From Chloroflexi bacterium RBG_16_51_16 (GTDB taxonomy: Bacteria; Chloroflexota; Anaerolineae; Anaerolineales; Villigracilaceae), in assembly GCA_001796785.1 (NCBI GenBank), contig MGNL01000081.1, forward strand, positions 3,069 through 9,711: a stretch of 6,643 bases of DNA. The letters are read 5' to 3'. Below the pieces are notes generated by a model. That model worked only from the letters and a program-made list of their open reading frames with translations. It was not told the DNA's origin and did no database searches. Shown in pieces: positions 1-6,173 of the stretch (position 1 is the stretch's first letter; every line of letters begins with the position of its first letter). The translations under genes were made by a program, and so were the position numbers.

Positions 1-508
1 CAAAACCACGGGCGCGTTTTGCAACTGCCTGGCCAATCCTGCCAAAACCGATTATCCCAAGCGTGGCTTCTGAAAAGTCAGCGCCGAGCAATAACTGAGG
101 ACCCCACGTCTTCCAGTTGCCTTCTCGCACGTAATGAGCCGCCTCAACAACTCGCCGGCCGGCTGCCATCATTAACGCGATCGTAAAATCCGCGGTTGCG
201 TCAGTCAATACTCCAGGTGTATTTCCTACGGGAATACCAAGCCTTGAGGCTGTCGTTATGTCTATGTTATCAACTCCCACCGCCATGTTGCTGATGATCC
301 GTAGATTTGGATCTGATTCAATGATCTCCTTGTCCACCTTATCCGTCAGTAGACAAAGTAATCCCTGGACACCGGATAGACGGATCTTTAACTCGGTTTG
401 TGTCGGTGGTAGTTCGTTATGCCAAACGGTCGCATCACAATTTTTTCGGATGAGTTCCAATCCAGATTTTGGGATCATCCTTGTTACAAAAACCTTGGGC
501 TTTGGCAT
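1..508 (-). CDS. D-2-hydroxyacid dehydrogenase, glyoxylate/hydroxypyruvate reductase type (partial, 3' end outside window)
   Basis: Reading the minus strand from the ATG at 508 gives 169 open codons to the window edge, so the C-terminal half is missing (family members are about 320 residues). Visible are the family's substrate-domain core (AVGVDNIDI, residues 76-84, then NTPGVLTDATADF, 96-108) and the first part of the NAD(P)-binding Rossmann domain with the glycine motif GFGRIG at 154-159. These are typical of glyoxylate/hydroxypyruvate reductases, which reduce hydroxypyruvate to D-glycerate and glyoxylate to glycolate in the cytoplasm. The catalytic Arg, Glu and His lie beyond the edge, so exact specificity cannot be judged. 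The ATG at 508 is chosen because MPKPKVFVTR is the usual first beta strand; an internal ATG at 478 would cut it. No Shine-Dalgarno is seen, but TATACT lies 6 nt upstream, suggesting a leaderless mRNA. The gene diverges from a glycerate kinase, which supports a role in glycerate metabolism. Confidence 0.9.
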   Translation of the reverse strand, partial: MPKPKVFVTRMIPKSGLELIRKNCDATVWHNELPPTQTELKIRLSGVQGLLCLLTDKVDKEIIESDPNLRIISNMAVGVDNIDITTASRLGIPVGNTPGVLTDATADFTIALMMAAGRRVVEAAHYVREGNWKTWGPQLLLGADFSEATLGIIGFGRIGQAVAKRARGF

Positions 509-528
509 TGGCAAAGTATACTGCAGGC
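509..528. promoter_or_regulatory. Shared divergent promoter with palindromic -10 (AGTATACT)
   Basis: The whole gap between the two divergent ATGs is 20 bp. Its centre (518.5) coincides with the centre of the perfect palindrome AGTATACT at 515-522. Read on the plus strand, TATACT (517-522) is 6 nt before the kinase ATG at 529; read on the minus strand, TATACT (520-515) is 6 nt before the dehydrogenase ATG at 508. That is the -10 to start-site distance, so both mRNAs would begin at or next to their ATG. The -35 matches are poor on both sides (TTGGGC at 495-500, 16-nt spacer, on the plus strand) and would lie inside the opposite gene. Symmetric -10 elements giving divergent transcription are known in bacteria; their use here is inferred. 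Confidence 0.55.
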
Positions 529-1794
529 ATGCAGTCTGCCAGATTTCTTACTAACTCCATGCAAAACCCCGGCATTTCCCGGATTTTAAATGCTGCCCTT
601 GAAGGAGTTGATCCTGGTAAGCTCGTCCAAAAATCATTAATTCATCTCGAGATAGCACCAGGGAATTTATTTGCATTAGGTCTGGGTAAGGCTGCTGAAC
701 CAATGGTGATGGCGCTTTCAAAAACCAGAAAGTTGAAAGACGCGCTGGTGATCACCAAACATGCCTCGGGCAAACCGCGAGAGAGCCTCAAGATCATCGA
801 GGCTGGTCATCCCATTCCAGATGAGCGAAGTCTGCAGGCTGGAAAAGCCGCACTTGAATTCGCATTAAAAGTCGGCGTTTCGGACACCCTCATTTGCCTT
901 ATCTCAGGTGGCGGGTCAGCTTTAGCCTGTGTACCTGTGAACGATCTAAAACTAGCCGAGTTACAAAATCTCACCTCAGATTTGATTCGATCAGGTGCCG
1001 CGATTTCTGAGATCAATACCCTCCGGAGATCTCTGGATGAGATCAAAGGAGGCGGGTTGACACGGGCTTGCCCCGGCACAGTGATCAGCCTGATCCTATC
1101 GGATGTGCTTGGCAATTCGTTGGAAGCGATCGCCTCAGGTCCAACCGTGGCAAATCCAACCAGTAACAAGGATGCTCTCTCCATCATTAATAAATATTCC
1201 ATTCCAGCACCTGCTCACATCATAGATTATCTGTCACACGAGCGGCAGGACCAGGGATATGAACGAGTAATTCCAGTCCGAAATTTCATCGTTGGAGATA
1301 TAAGGACCGCCGCTGAAGCCGCACAGGAGCAAGCGCGCCATGAAGGTTATGCAACTCAAATACTGGACTTGTCCCTGCGGGGTGAAGCCAGATCAGTTGG
1401 TGTTGACTTATCTAATAAGCTGAGACAATCCATCCAAAAAACAAACCGGCCATTTTGCTTTATAGCCGGTGGCGAGACAACCGTTACCGTTAAAGGGAAT
1501 GGAAGAGGCGGCAGGAATCAAGAGCTCGCCCTGGCTGCTGTAACTCCGTCGGCTGACATACCTGGTCTATTTTTCATCACCCTTGCGACAGACGGCGAAG
1601 ACGGCCCCACCGATGCTGCCGGTGCGGTAGTCACCGGAGATAGCCTGCATCGCGCACACAGGCTCGGAATGGATCCTGAGGATTTTTTAGCCAGGAACGA
1701 TTCTTATTCTTTCTTTGATGGATTAGGTGATCTTCTCCGAACCGGTCCAACCGGTACCAATGTGAATGACCTTGCATTCGTTTTCGGTCTATAA
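529..1794 (+). CDS. gckA: Glycerate 2-kinase (GckA/TtuD family, DUF4147 + MOFRL domains)
   Basis: This 421-residue cytoplasmic enzyme should phosphorylate D-glycerate with ATP to 2-phosphoglycerate, feeding lower glycolysis. The N-terminal DUF4147 region shows GLGKA (51-55, with the conserved Lys54), HPIPDE (95-99 region), the glycine loop SGGGSAL (126-132), INTLRRSLDEIKGGGL (162-177), SDVLGN (191-196) and IASGPT (201-206). The C-terminal MOFRL domain shows GGET (314-317), GRGGRNQEL (325-333), ATDGEDGPTDAAGA (353-366) and TGPTGTNVNDL (405-415). Length and motif order are normal and complete. The frame stays open to a TTG at 469, but that extension overlaps the divergent dehydrogenase and is unlike family N-termini. 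ATG 529 is chosen because a -10-like TATACT lies 6 nt upstream; ATG 559 is an alternative that also fits family alignments. A thioesterase gene follows after 15 bp. The glycosylglycerate-cleaving genes lie downstream on the other strand and would supply its substrate. Confidence 0.93.
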   Translation: MQSARFLTNSMQNPGISRILNAALEGVDPGKLVQKSLIHLEIAPGNLFALGLGKAAEPMVMALSKTRKLKDALVITKHASGKPRESLKIIEAGHPIPDERSLQAGKAALEFALKVGVSDTLICLISGGGSALACVPVNDLKLAELQNLTSDLIRSGAAISEINTLRRSLDEIKGGGLTRACPGTVISLILSDVLGNSLEAIASGPTVANPTSNKDALSIINKYSIPAPAHIIDYLSHERQDQGYERVIPVRNFIVGDIRTAAEAAQEQARHEGYATQILDLSLRGEARSVGVDLSNKLRQSIQKTNRPFCFIAGGETTVTVKGNGRGGRNQELALAAVTPSADIPGLFFITLATDGEDGPTDAAGAVVTGDSLHRAHRLGMDPEDFLARNDSYSFFDGLGDLLRTGPTGTNVNDLAFVFGL

Positions 1795-1796
1795 CT

Positions 1797-1802
1797 TATA
1801 AT
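1797..1802 (+). promoter_or_regulatory. Candidate -10 (TATAAT) for a leaderless thioesterase mRNA
   Basis: A perfect TATAAT begins two bases after the kinase stop codon and ends 7 nt before the thioesterase ATG at 1810. No Shine-Dalgarno is seen in the 15-bp gap. A transcript started here would begin close to the ATG. The best -35 is weak (TTGCAT at 1772-1777, 19-nt spacer). The gene may also be read through from the kinase promoter. Such TANNNT-to-ATG spacing is known from leaderless genes in Deinococcus and some other phyla; activity here is inferred. Confidence 0.4.
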
Positions 1803-1809
1803 CATTTTC

Positions 1810-2286
1810 ATGACCAGCATCAAACAACCCAATTCTTTGCACTGTTTTATCTGCGGTATGGAAAACCCCGTCGGTTTACATTTGCATATCTACGAAACCG
1901 GACCTGGGGAGGTGGAATCCACTTATCTTGCACCCGAACATTTTCAAGGTTATCCCGGTGTCTTACACGGCGGTATTGTAGGTGCCATTATTGATGAACT
2001 CTCCGGGCGTACTCACATGGGCAGCGATCCACACAACCCGCGTTTCATGGTTACAGCAAAGATGGAAATAAAATACCGGCGGAACGTACCTATTGGCCGG
2101 AAATTGAAGATCAAGGGCAAGGCTGGTAAGACAAAAGGCAGGCTCGCTGAAGCCTGGGCGGGAATTTACGACGCAGAAACCGATGAACTTCTTGCTGAAG
2201 GAACAACTATGCTGATCGACTTACCCGCAGGAACGTTCGATCGGTCAATATTAGGCGAGTTGGGCTGGAAAACCTATCCGGATTAA
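1810..2286 (+). CDS. PaaI-family hotdog-fold thioesterase
   Basis: This 158-residue protein has the hotdog acyl-CoA thioesterase signature HGGIVGAIIDE at 53-63, with the active-site HGG loop and the acidic Asp62/Glu63 on the following helix. A cysteine pair, CFICG, lies near the N-terminus (12-16), a common feature of one PaaI subgroup. The strands after the helix (KMEIKYRRNVPIG, 84-96, and LAEAWAGIYD, 112-121) fit the fold. Family enzymes hydrolyse acyl-CoA thioesters in the cytoplasm, usually as dimers or tetramers; the substrate cannot be read from the sequence. No signal peptide or membrane segment is visible. It lies 15 bp after the glycerate kinase on the same strand and could share its transcript, although a TATAAT just upstream suggests its own start. 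Its link to glycerate metabolism is unclear; it may be only a neighbour. The ATG at 1810 is preferred because the cysteine motif follows at the usual distance. Confidence 0.85.
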   Translation: MTSIKQPNSLHCFICGMENPVGLHLHIYETGPGEVESTYLAPEHFQGYPGVLHGGIVGAIIDELSGRTHMGSDPHNPRFMVTAKMEIKYRRNVPIGRKLKIKGKAGKTKGRLAEAWAGIYDAETDELLAEGTTMLIDLPAGTFDRSILGELGWKTYPD

Positions 2287-2464
2287 TCCCACGCTCACTT
2301 GAAGCCAAACCGCTGTTGTAGAAGTGCGTGTAAATGTTACTCCAAATCGTGAAATGAGGAATAGCGGTTACCCACCTCGTAATTTTTGTACGGAAGCTCT
2401 CTACGTTCTTGGGTTTAGATAGGACTTCTTTAATCTTATCACCTGGTCATCCATCAATCGAAAC
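2287..2464. other. Convergent intergenic gap, nothing recognised
   Basis: These 178 bp separate the ends of the thioesterase gene and the GH63-like gene. I see no open frame with a recognisable product, no RNA gene and no strong hairpin followed by a T-run on either strand. The only symmetry is AACCGCT (2308-2314) against AGCGGTT (2363-2369), 48 bp apart, too far for a typical intrinsic terminator. Transcription from both sides must end here by another route or run into the opposite gene. Confidence 0.5.
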
Positions 2465-4240
2465 TCACCTATCTTTTTTGTTGGATTCCTGGATTGCAAG
2501 GTCGATGTAGATCGCCGCAGACCAACCAAAATTGGAAGCTGCCTTGGGTGGGCGTTCTCCGGTCTCCGGATTGTAATATTCGTAGATATCGTTCTTGGCA
2601 TTGATCATATCCAGCGTCTTTCGACGAAGCGTTCCAGCAAGCTCGGCGTAACCGGACTTTTGTAATCCTTCAATCAAAAGGTAATTCACATTCACCCAAG
2701 TGGGACCTCTCCACATCTGATTCGGGTCATATTTCGGATCATCGATCGCCACAGTCGGTACCGGGAAACGCGTCCAAAATTCCTTCTCGTTGGTCAAATG
2801 GTCGACAAGTTGTGCACAGATTTTGGATGGAACCTTTCCGGTCAACATTGGAAAAAGGTTGAAAGGTGTGCGGACCTTGATGGTCGAACCATTATGCGTT
2901 GCCCAAAAGTATCCGGAACTTGGATCCCATCGCCTTGCGATGATCTCCTGGATCAACTCCCTGGCGCGTTGCCGCCATTGGTTGGCTTCCTTTTCGAGCC
3001 CCAAAACGGTCGCGATGTCTGCCAAAGCTTCCTGTTGGAGGCACAAATAGGTATTGAGATCTGGTGATTCCACCGGCAACCCATCATCCCACAGCGGGCT
3101 GTCATCCAACCCCGAGGAGAATGGGTGCTGGTATTCACACAGTCCGTTCCTGTCCAGGTCGTTCTGGTTGAACCACCAAAAATTACTGCGCAGGATCGGT
3201 TCGTAGATTTCATCTAGGAATTCTCGATCCCCATCCATCTGGAATAACTTCCATGCCGCCCAGCCGATCAAAGGCGGTTTGGTCACATCCGCGTCCACGG
3301 GTACGGACAGATGGGTGATGGTGCCCTCGTCATGTACCGCGTCAGGGATCATACCGTCTTGGCGTTGGTGATCCAGGAGGATCCTCAACTGATCCTGCGC
3401 GAGTTTGGGTTCGATATATCGGTAAGCTAGCGCATGAAAGAACGCATCCCACTGCCAGACCCCGACGTAGTGGGTAAGAGAAGGCGTCATTGCTTCTCGA
3501 GTCGTATAAAACCGGGTTGAGATCAACCCGGCTCTCATAATCCACCAGGCATAATAATATTGCAATTGGTATTGATCAGCTACTTGAGGTGCCCTGGCGA
3601 ACCAGTCGTTCCACCGGGCAGCGGCGAGATCCAACGTCACATCCGCGTGAGGCAGATAGCGATTGAATCCCAATCGAGGGGTTAGGTTCATAAGAAATAC
3701 CGAATCCGGTCCAGGATCCATGACCACACGGATTCTCTGTGTCTTTCCTCCATCGAGCGGTTCAATTTCGTTGACCAAGAGCCGGGCATTGGTTGTGTAT
3801 GCCGCATTTCGGCGTATATCACCGGTCAATCGTAAGATCCCACCTCGGCGGTCGGTTTGACCTTGGTCCATCGAGGAGTTGAAGGTTATCCCACACGGTT
3901 GCGATGGCGGGGCGATTAGAATGGTCTCAATATCCGAAAAAGTAATGGCGAACGTTCCCAGGCTCGTGTTGCAGTCAATTCGATGCGGATAGGTGTTGAT
4001 TTCGAGTTGGAGCGGAGTTCCCTTACCATCCGTAAATTGAAGCTGGTCGATCAGGGGTGGCCGGTGCCTGTAACCGGATAATTGTTTATCGATCTTGAAC
4101 CAACGTTCAGCCAGGCGGATCAATAAATGATTGTCTGAATGGAAGATTAACAACCGCGAACCCCGTTCACTAAATGGGGTTTGTTTAAGGTCGATGCGAT
4201 TTTTTAGGAGGGAGAAATATTTCGAAGGTTCGGTCATCAT
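2465..4240 (-). CDS. GH63-like glycosidase, probable glucosylglycerate/mannosylglycerate hydrolase
   Basis: The protein (591 residues from ATG 4240) has an N-terminal beta-rich domain of about 200 residues and a C-terminal (alpha/alpha)6-barrel. In numbering from the upstream TTG at 4255 (subtract 5 for this start), barrel motifs are WQWDAFFHALAYRY (267-280), HQRQDGMIPD (296-305), TKPPLIGWAAW (325-335), SGLDDSPLWDDG (381-392; Asp384 is the likely general acid), MWRGPTWVNVNY (514-525) and YEYYNPETGE (558-567; Glu559 is the likely base by analogy with GH63/GH37). These match bacterial GH63 mannosylglycerate and glucosylglycerate hydrolases, which split the glycoside into hexose and D-glycerate by inversion. 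Known examples are about 415-450 residues, so the N-terminal domain is extra. No signal peptide is seen, so it should be cytoplasmic. It starts 7 nt after the phosphorylase stop (or overlaps it by 8 nt if TTG 4255 is used), implying translational coupling. An amylo-alpha-1,6-glucosidase-like or trehalase-like role is the main alternative; the neighbours favour glycerate glycosides. Confidence 0.8.
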   Translation of the reverse strand: MMTEPSKYFSLLKNRIDLKQTPFSERGSRLLIFHSDNHLLIRLAERWFKIDKQLSGYRHRPPLIDQLQFTDGKGTPLQLEINTYPHRIDCNTSLGTFAITFSDIETILIAPPSQPCGITFNSSMDQGQTDRRGGILRLTGDIRRNAAYTTNARLLVNEIEPLDGGKTQRIRVVMDPGPDSVFLMNLTPRLGFNRYLPHADVTLDLAAARWNDWFARAPQVADQYQLQYYYAWWIMRAGLISTRFYTTREAMTPSLTHYVGVWQWDAFFHALAYRYIEPKLAQDQLRILLDHQRQDGMIPDAVHDEGTITHLSVPVDADVTKPPLIGWAAWKLFQMDGDREFLDEIYEPILRSNFWWFNQNDLDRNGLCEYQHPFSSGLDDSPLWDDGLPVESPDLNTYLCLQQEALADIATVLGLEKEANQWRQRARELIQEIIARRWDPSSGYFWATHNGSTIKVRTPFNLFPMLTGKVPSKICAQLVDHLTNEKEFWTRFPVPTVAIDDPKYDPNQMWRGPTWVNVNYLLIEGLQKSGYAELAGTLRRKTLDMINAKNDIYEYYNPETGERPPKAASNFGWSAAIYIDLAIQESNKKDR

Positions 4241-4247
4241 TCGCAAA

Positions 4248-5975
4248 TCAGCCAAGCCAGTATACCTGATAAGGTGATAGTGTCAATTCTCCCAATGGTT
4301 CTAATTCAATTTCACGATTTGAAATGATATCTTTGAAATATTTTAAACCGGATGTGATCAATAATTCCTTTATCTTAACTGACTGATACAGCTCCGTGAT
4401 GTTATGCAGACAGAGCACTATATTTGGCGTCTTCTCCGAATGGCGTAAGATAGCAAAGACGCCCTTACTCAAATATACAACTTGTTGCTCGCCGTAGGGA
4501 TCAAAAGCCGGGTGGGATGCGCGGGCGGACAACAGTCCTACAAGGCGATTATAGATGCGGGATCGATTCGATCCAGGAGTTTCCAATTCTTTTACGAGAT
4601 CCTCAACCTTTAGTTTTTGCCGGTTAACTGTTCGGTCTCTGCCTGTCAGCTTTACACCATCCAGCCAACCCTGTGATCCAAACAGGCTGTGGAAATACAG
4701 CGCGGGTATCCCTTTCAAGGCAACTAAAATGGCATGGGCACAGACAAATCTTTCGATCTGCAAATCTCGTGAGCCTTCCGACCTCTTATCACCTTCCCCG
4801 ATGCCCAGGGCATCGAAATAATTGATATTCAACTCATACGGAACTTCGTGACCGGTTTCGTCCGTCTTGTAGGAAACAAGCCCGCCCAGTCTCTTTGTTC
4901 GCTGCAGGACTTGCTCAACCTGGTCGGCTGATAGGACGTCTTTTAGCGGGTTTATTCCTATTCCATCATGAGAGGCTAGAAAATTGAGAAACGTGACCTT
5001 CCCGATTGGGAGTTCAAGCTGGGTCAGCCACTTATTCAGCGCTTCACATGAGCCACTCTGGAGCGTATACAGAAGCAGGGGCGGAAGTGTGAAGTTATAA
5101 ACCATATGGCTCATGTTGTACCCATCCCCTAAATAGGAGAGGTTATCTTCGTGAGGCACGTTGGTTTCGGTGATCAGTTGTACGTCAGGCGCCCATTCAT
5201 CGAACATCCTCCTGATAATTTGTACGATGCGGAAGGTTTGCGGTCTGTGGATGCAATCCGTGCCGATTTCCTTCCATAGATAGGCAACCGCATCCAACCT
5301 CATCAGGCTGGCACCTTTTGAAACATAAAACATAATCAGGTCAAGGATGTCGATTAAGACTTTGGGATTTTCAAAATTTAAATCCACCTGGTCGGCGCTG
5401 AAGGTCGTCCAAATCCGCCTGTCTCCACTTGGCGTTTTGTACGAAGTCAATAATGGCAAACTTCTCGGCCTCACCACTTTGGCAAGGTCGGGAGTTCCTT
5501 CAACAGAGATGTAATAGCGATCGAATTCAGAATTGCCAGCCAGATATTCCTCGAACCATGGGTGGCTTGCCGAGGTGTGGTTGATCACCGCATCGAACAT
5601 CAATCGGAAGGAATTGCCCAGGTTTTGAATGTCATCCCAATTACCGTAACTCGGGTCGACCGCCCGGTAATCCTTGATCGAAAATCCATCATCGGAGGTC
5701 GATGGAAAAAATGGAAGAATATGAATGACACTTATGGATTGTTCTGCATACCGTTTTAGAAAATCAAAAAGTGTTGCTAGAGGTCTTTTTCCTTTCTGCG
5801 TGACCTGATCCGGATATGTGATCAGGATGGCATCCTGATGGGAGGGAGACCATCTCTTCCCTCCAACTGGCGCTGATTGAAGACCCCTCAGCCTCGTTAG
5901 GAGCTGAGCGTAGGCTTGGTTTCCTTTCTCCTGACCGTATAGCGAATGCAATATAGATTGAATATCAGCCAACAA
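4248..5975 (-). CDS. GH13 subfamily 18 phosphorylase, probable glucosylglycerate phosphorylase
   Basis: This 575-residue protein is a complete GH13_18 retaining phosphorylase (sucrose phosphorylase relatives). Motifs are ILPFFPSTSDDGFSIKDY (86-103), DAVINHTS (128-135), MRLDAVAYLWKEIGT (225-239, nucleophile Asp228), ITETNVPH (268-275, acid/base Glu270), ASHDGIG (334-340, transition-state Asp337) and TGRDRTVNRQKL (444-455). The ETNVPH loop and the KEIGTDCIHRPQTF stretch resemble glucosylglycerate phosphorylases such as E. coli YcjM rather than true sucrose phosphorylases. The reaction would be glucosylglycerate + phosphate to alpha-glucose 1-phosphate + D-glycerate, in the cytoplasm. Sucrose 6'-phosphate or glucosylglycerol phosphorylase remains possible, but the neighbouring glycerate kinase and GH63-like hydrolase favour glycerate as acceptor. 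There is no ATG near the N-terminus; it starts at TTG 5975 or the adjacent TTG 5972, behind a purine-rich Shine-Dalgarno. It is first of a two-gene operon with the hydrolase. Confidence 0.88.
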   Translation of the reverse strand: MLADIQSILHSLYGQEKGNQAYAQLLTRLRGLQSAPVGGKRWSPSHQDAILITYPDQVTQKGKRPLATLFDFLKRYAEQSISVIHILPFFPSTSDDGFSIKDYRAVDPSYGNWDDIQNLGNSFRLMFDAVINHTSASHPWFEEYLAGNSEFDRYYISVEGTPDLAKVVRPRSLPLLTSYKTPSGDRRIWTTFSADQVDLNFENPKVLIDILDLIMFYVSKGASLMRLDAVAYLWKEIGTDCIHRPQTFRIVQIIRRMFDEWAPDVQLITETNVPHEDNLSYLGDGYNMSHMVYNFTLPPLLLYTLQSGSCEALNKWLTQLELPIGKVTFLNFLASHDGIGINPLKDVLSADQVEQVLQRTKRLGGLVSYKTDETGHEVPYELNINYFDALGIGEGDKRSEGSRDLQIERFVCAHAILVALKGIPALYFHSLFGSQGWLDGVKLTGRDRTVNRQKLKVEDLVKELETPGSNRSRIYNRLVGLLSARASHPAFDPYGEQQVVYLSKGVFAILRHSEKTPNIVLCLHNITELYQSVKIKELLITSGLKYFKDIISNREIELEPLGELTLSPYQVYWLG

Positions 5976-5980
5976 GGATG

Positions 5981-5990
5981 CCTCTTCCCC
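5981..5990 (-). promoter_or_regulatory. Shine-Dalgarno deciding the TTG start of the phosphorylase
   Basis: Read on the minus strand this is GGGGAAGAGG. It ends 5 nt before the TTG at 5975 and 8 nt before the second TTG at 5972. It is the clearest ribosome-binding site in the window. It supports a non-ATG start here, because no ATG occurs in this frame near the N-terminus. Confidence 0.6.
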
Positions 5991-6015
5991 TCAACCCTCG
6001 TCTATATTCTGCCCG

Positions 6016-6044
6016 ATACCAGTGTCTCGATTTTGCTTAGTCAA
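6016..6044 (-). promoter_or_regulatory. Weak candidate promoter for the phosphorylase-hydrolase operon
   Basis: On the minus strand a good -35, TTGACT (6044-6039), is followed after 17 nt by a poor -10, TGGTAT (6021-6016). It would give a leader of roughly 30-40 nt before the TTG start, consistent with the Shine-Dalgarno there. The weak -10 suggests either that an activator is needed or that the real promoter is elsewhere in this gap. Confidence 0.25.
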
Positions 6045-6128
6045 CATCCAAACCCGTGAATTCACAGCCTAAGAGATGACACGCTGGGTACAACACATTA
6101 GACCATTATTCGCTTTATTCCTTATTTT

Positions 6129-6156
6129 TTGATACAGTCAATCACACAAGTATAAT
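6129..6156 (+). promoter_or_regulatory. Sigma70-type promoter for the FAD-binding protein, with overlapping small palindrome
   Basis: TTGATA (6129-6134), a 16-nt spacer and a perfect TATAAT (6151-6156) form the best housekeeping-type promoter in the window. The start site would be near 6163, leaving a very short leader of about 10 nt that contains AGGA (6166-6169), 4 nt before the ATG at 6174. The -35 overlaps a 13-bp inverted repeat, TTGA-N5-TCAA (6129-6141), which could be a regulator site but may be chance. Confidence 0.55.
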
Positions 6157-6173
6157 TGGTTAGCCAGGACCGA

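Noticed and set aside
469..528. TTG-initiated N-terminal extension of the glycerate kinase
   Set aside because: It would overlap the divergent dehydrogenase coding sequence by 40 bp, has no ribosome-binding site, and its residues do not resemble family N-termini.
258..554. 98-codon plus-strand frame
   Set aside because: It is antisense to the clearly coding dehydrogenase frame and shows no family resemblance.
807..1202. 131-codon minus-strand frame inside the glycerate kinase gene
   Set aside because: The opposite strand carries conserved kinase motifs over its full length; this frame is a shadow.
2368..2387. TTAC/GTAA hairpin followed by a T-run as a terminator after the thioesterase gene
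   Set aside because: The stem is only 4-5 bp and AT-rich, far too weak for a convincing intrinsic terminator.
2401..2601. 66-codon minus-strand frame spanning the GH63 gene end and the gap
   Set aside because: It overlaps the conserved GH63 C-terminus in another frame and has no recognisable features.
4241..4255. TTG start at 4255 for the GH63-like gene
   Set aside because: Possible through an 8-nt overlap with the phosphorylase, but tandem ATGs at 4240 and 4237 immediately after the upstream stop are the simpler choice; it changes only five residues.
4248..5975. Calling the GH13 enzyme a plain sucrose phosphorylase
   Set aside because: The acid/base loop ETNVPH and the KEIGT-DCIH segment fit glucosylglycerate or sucrose-6'-phosphate phosphorylases better, and the neighbours handle glycerate.
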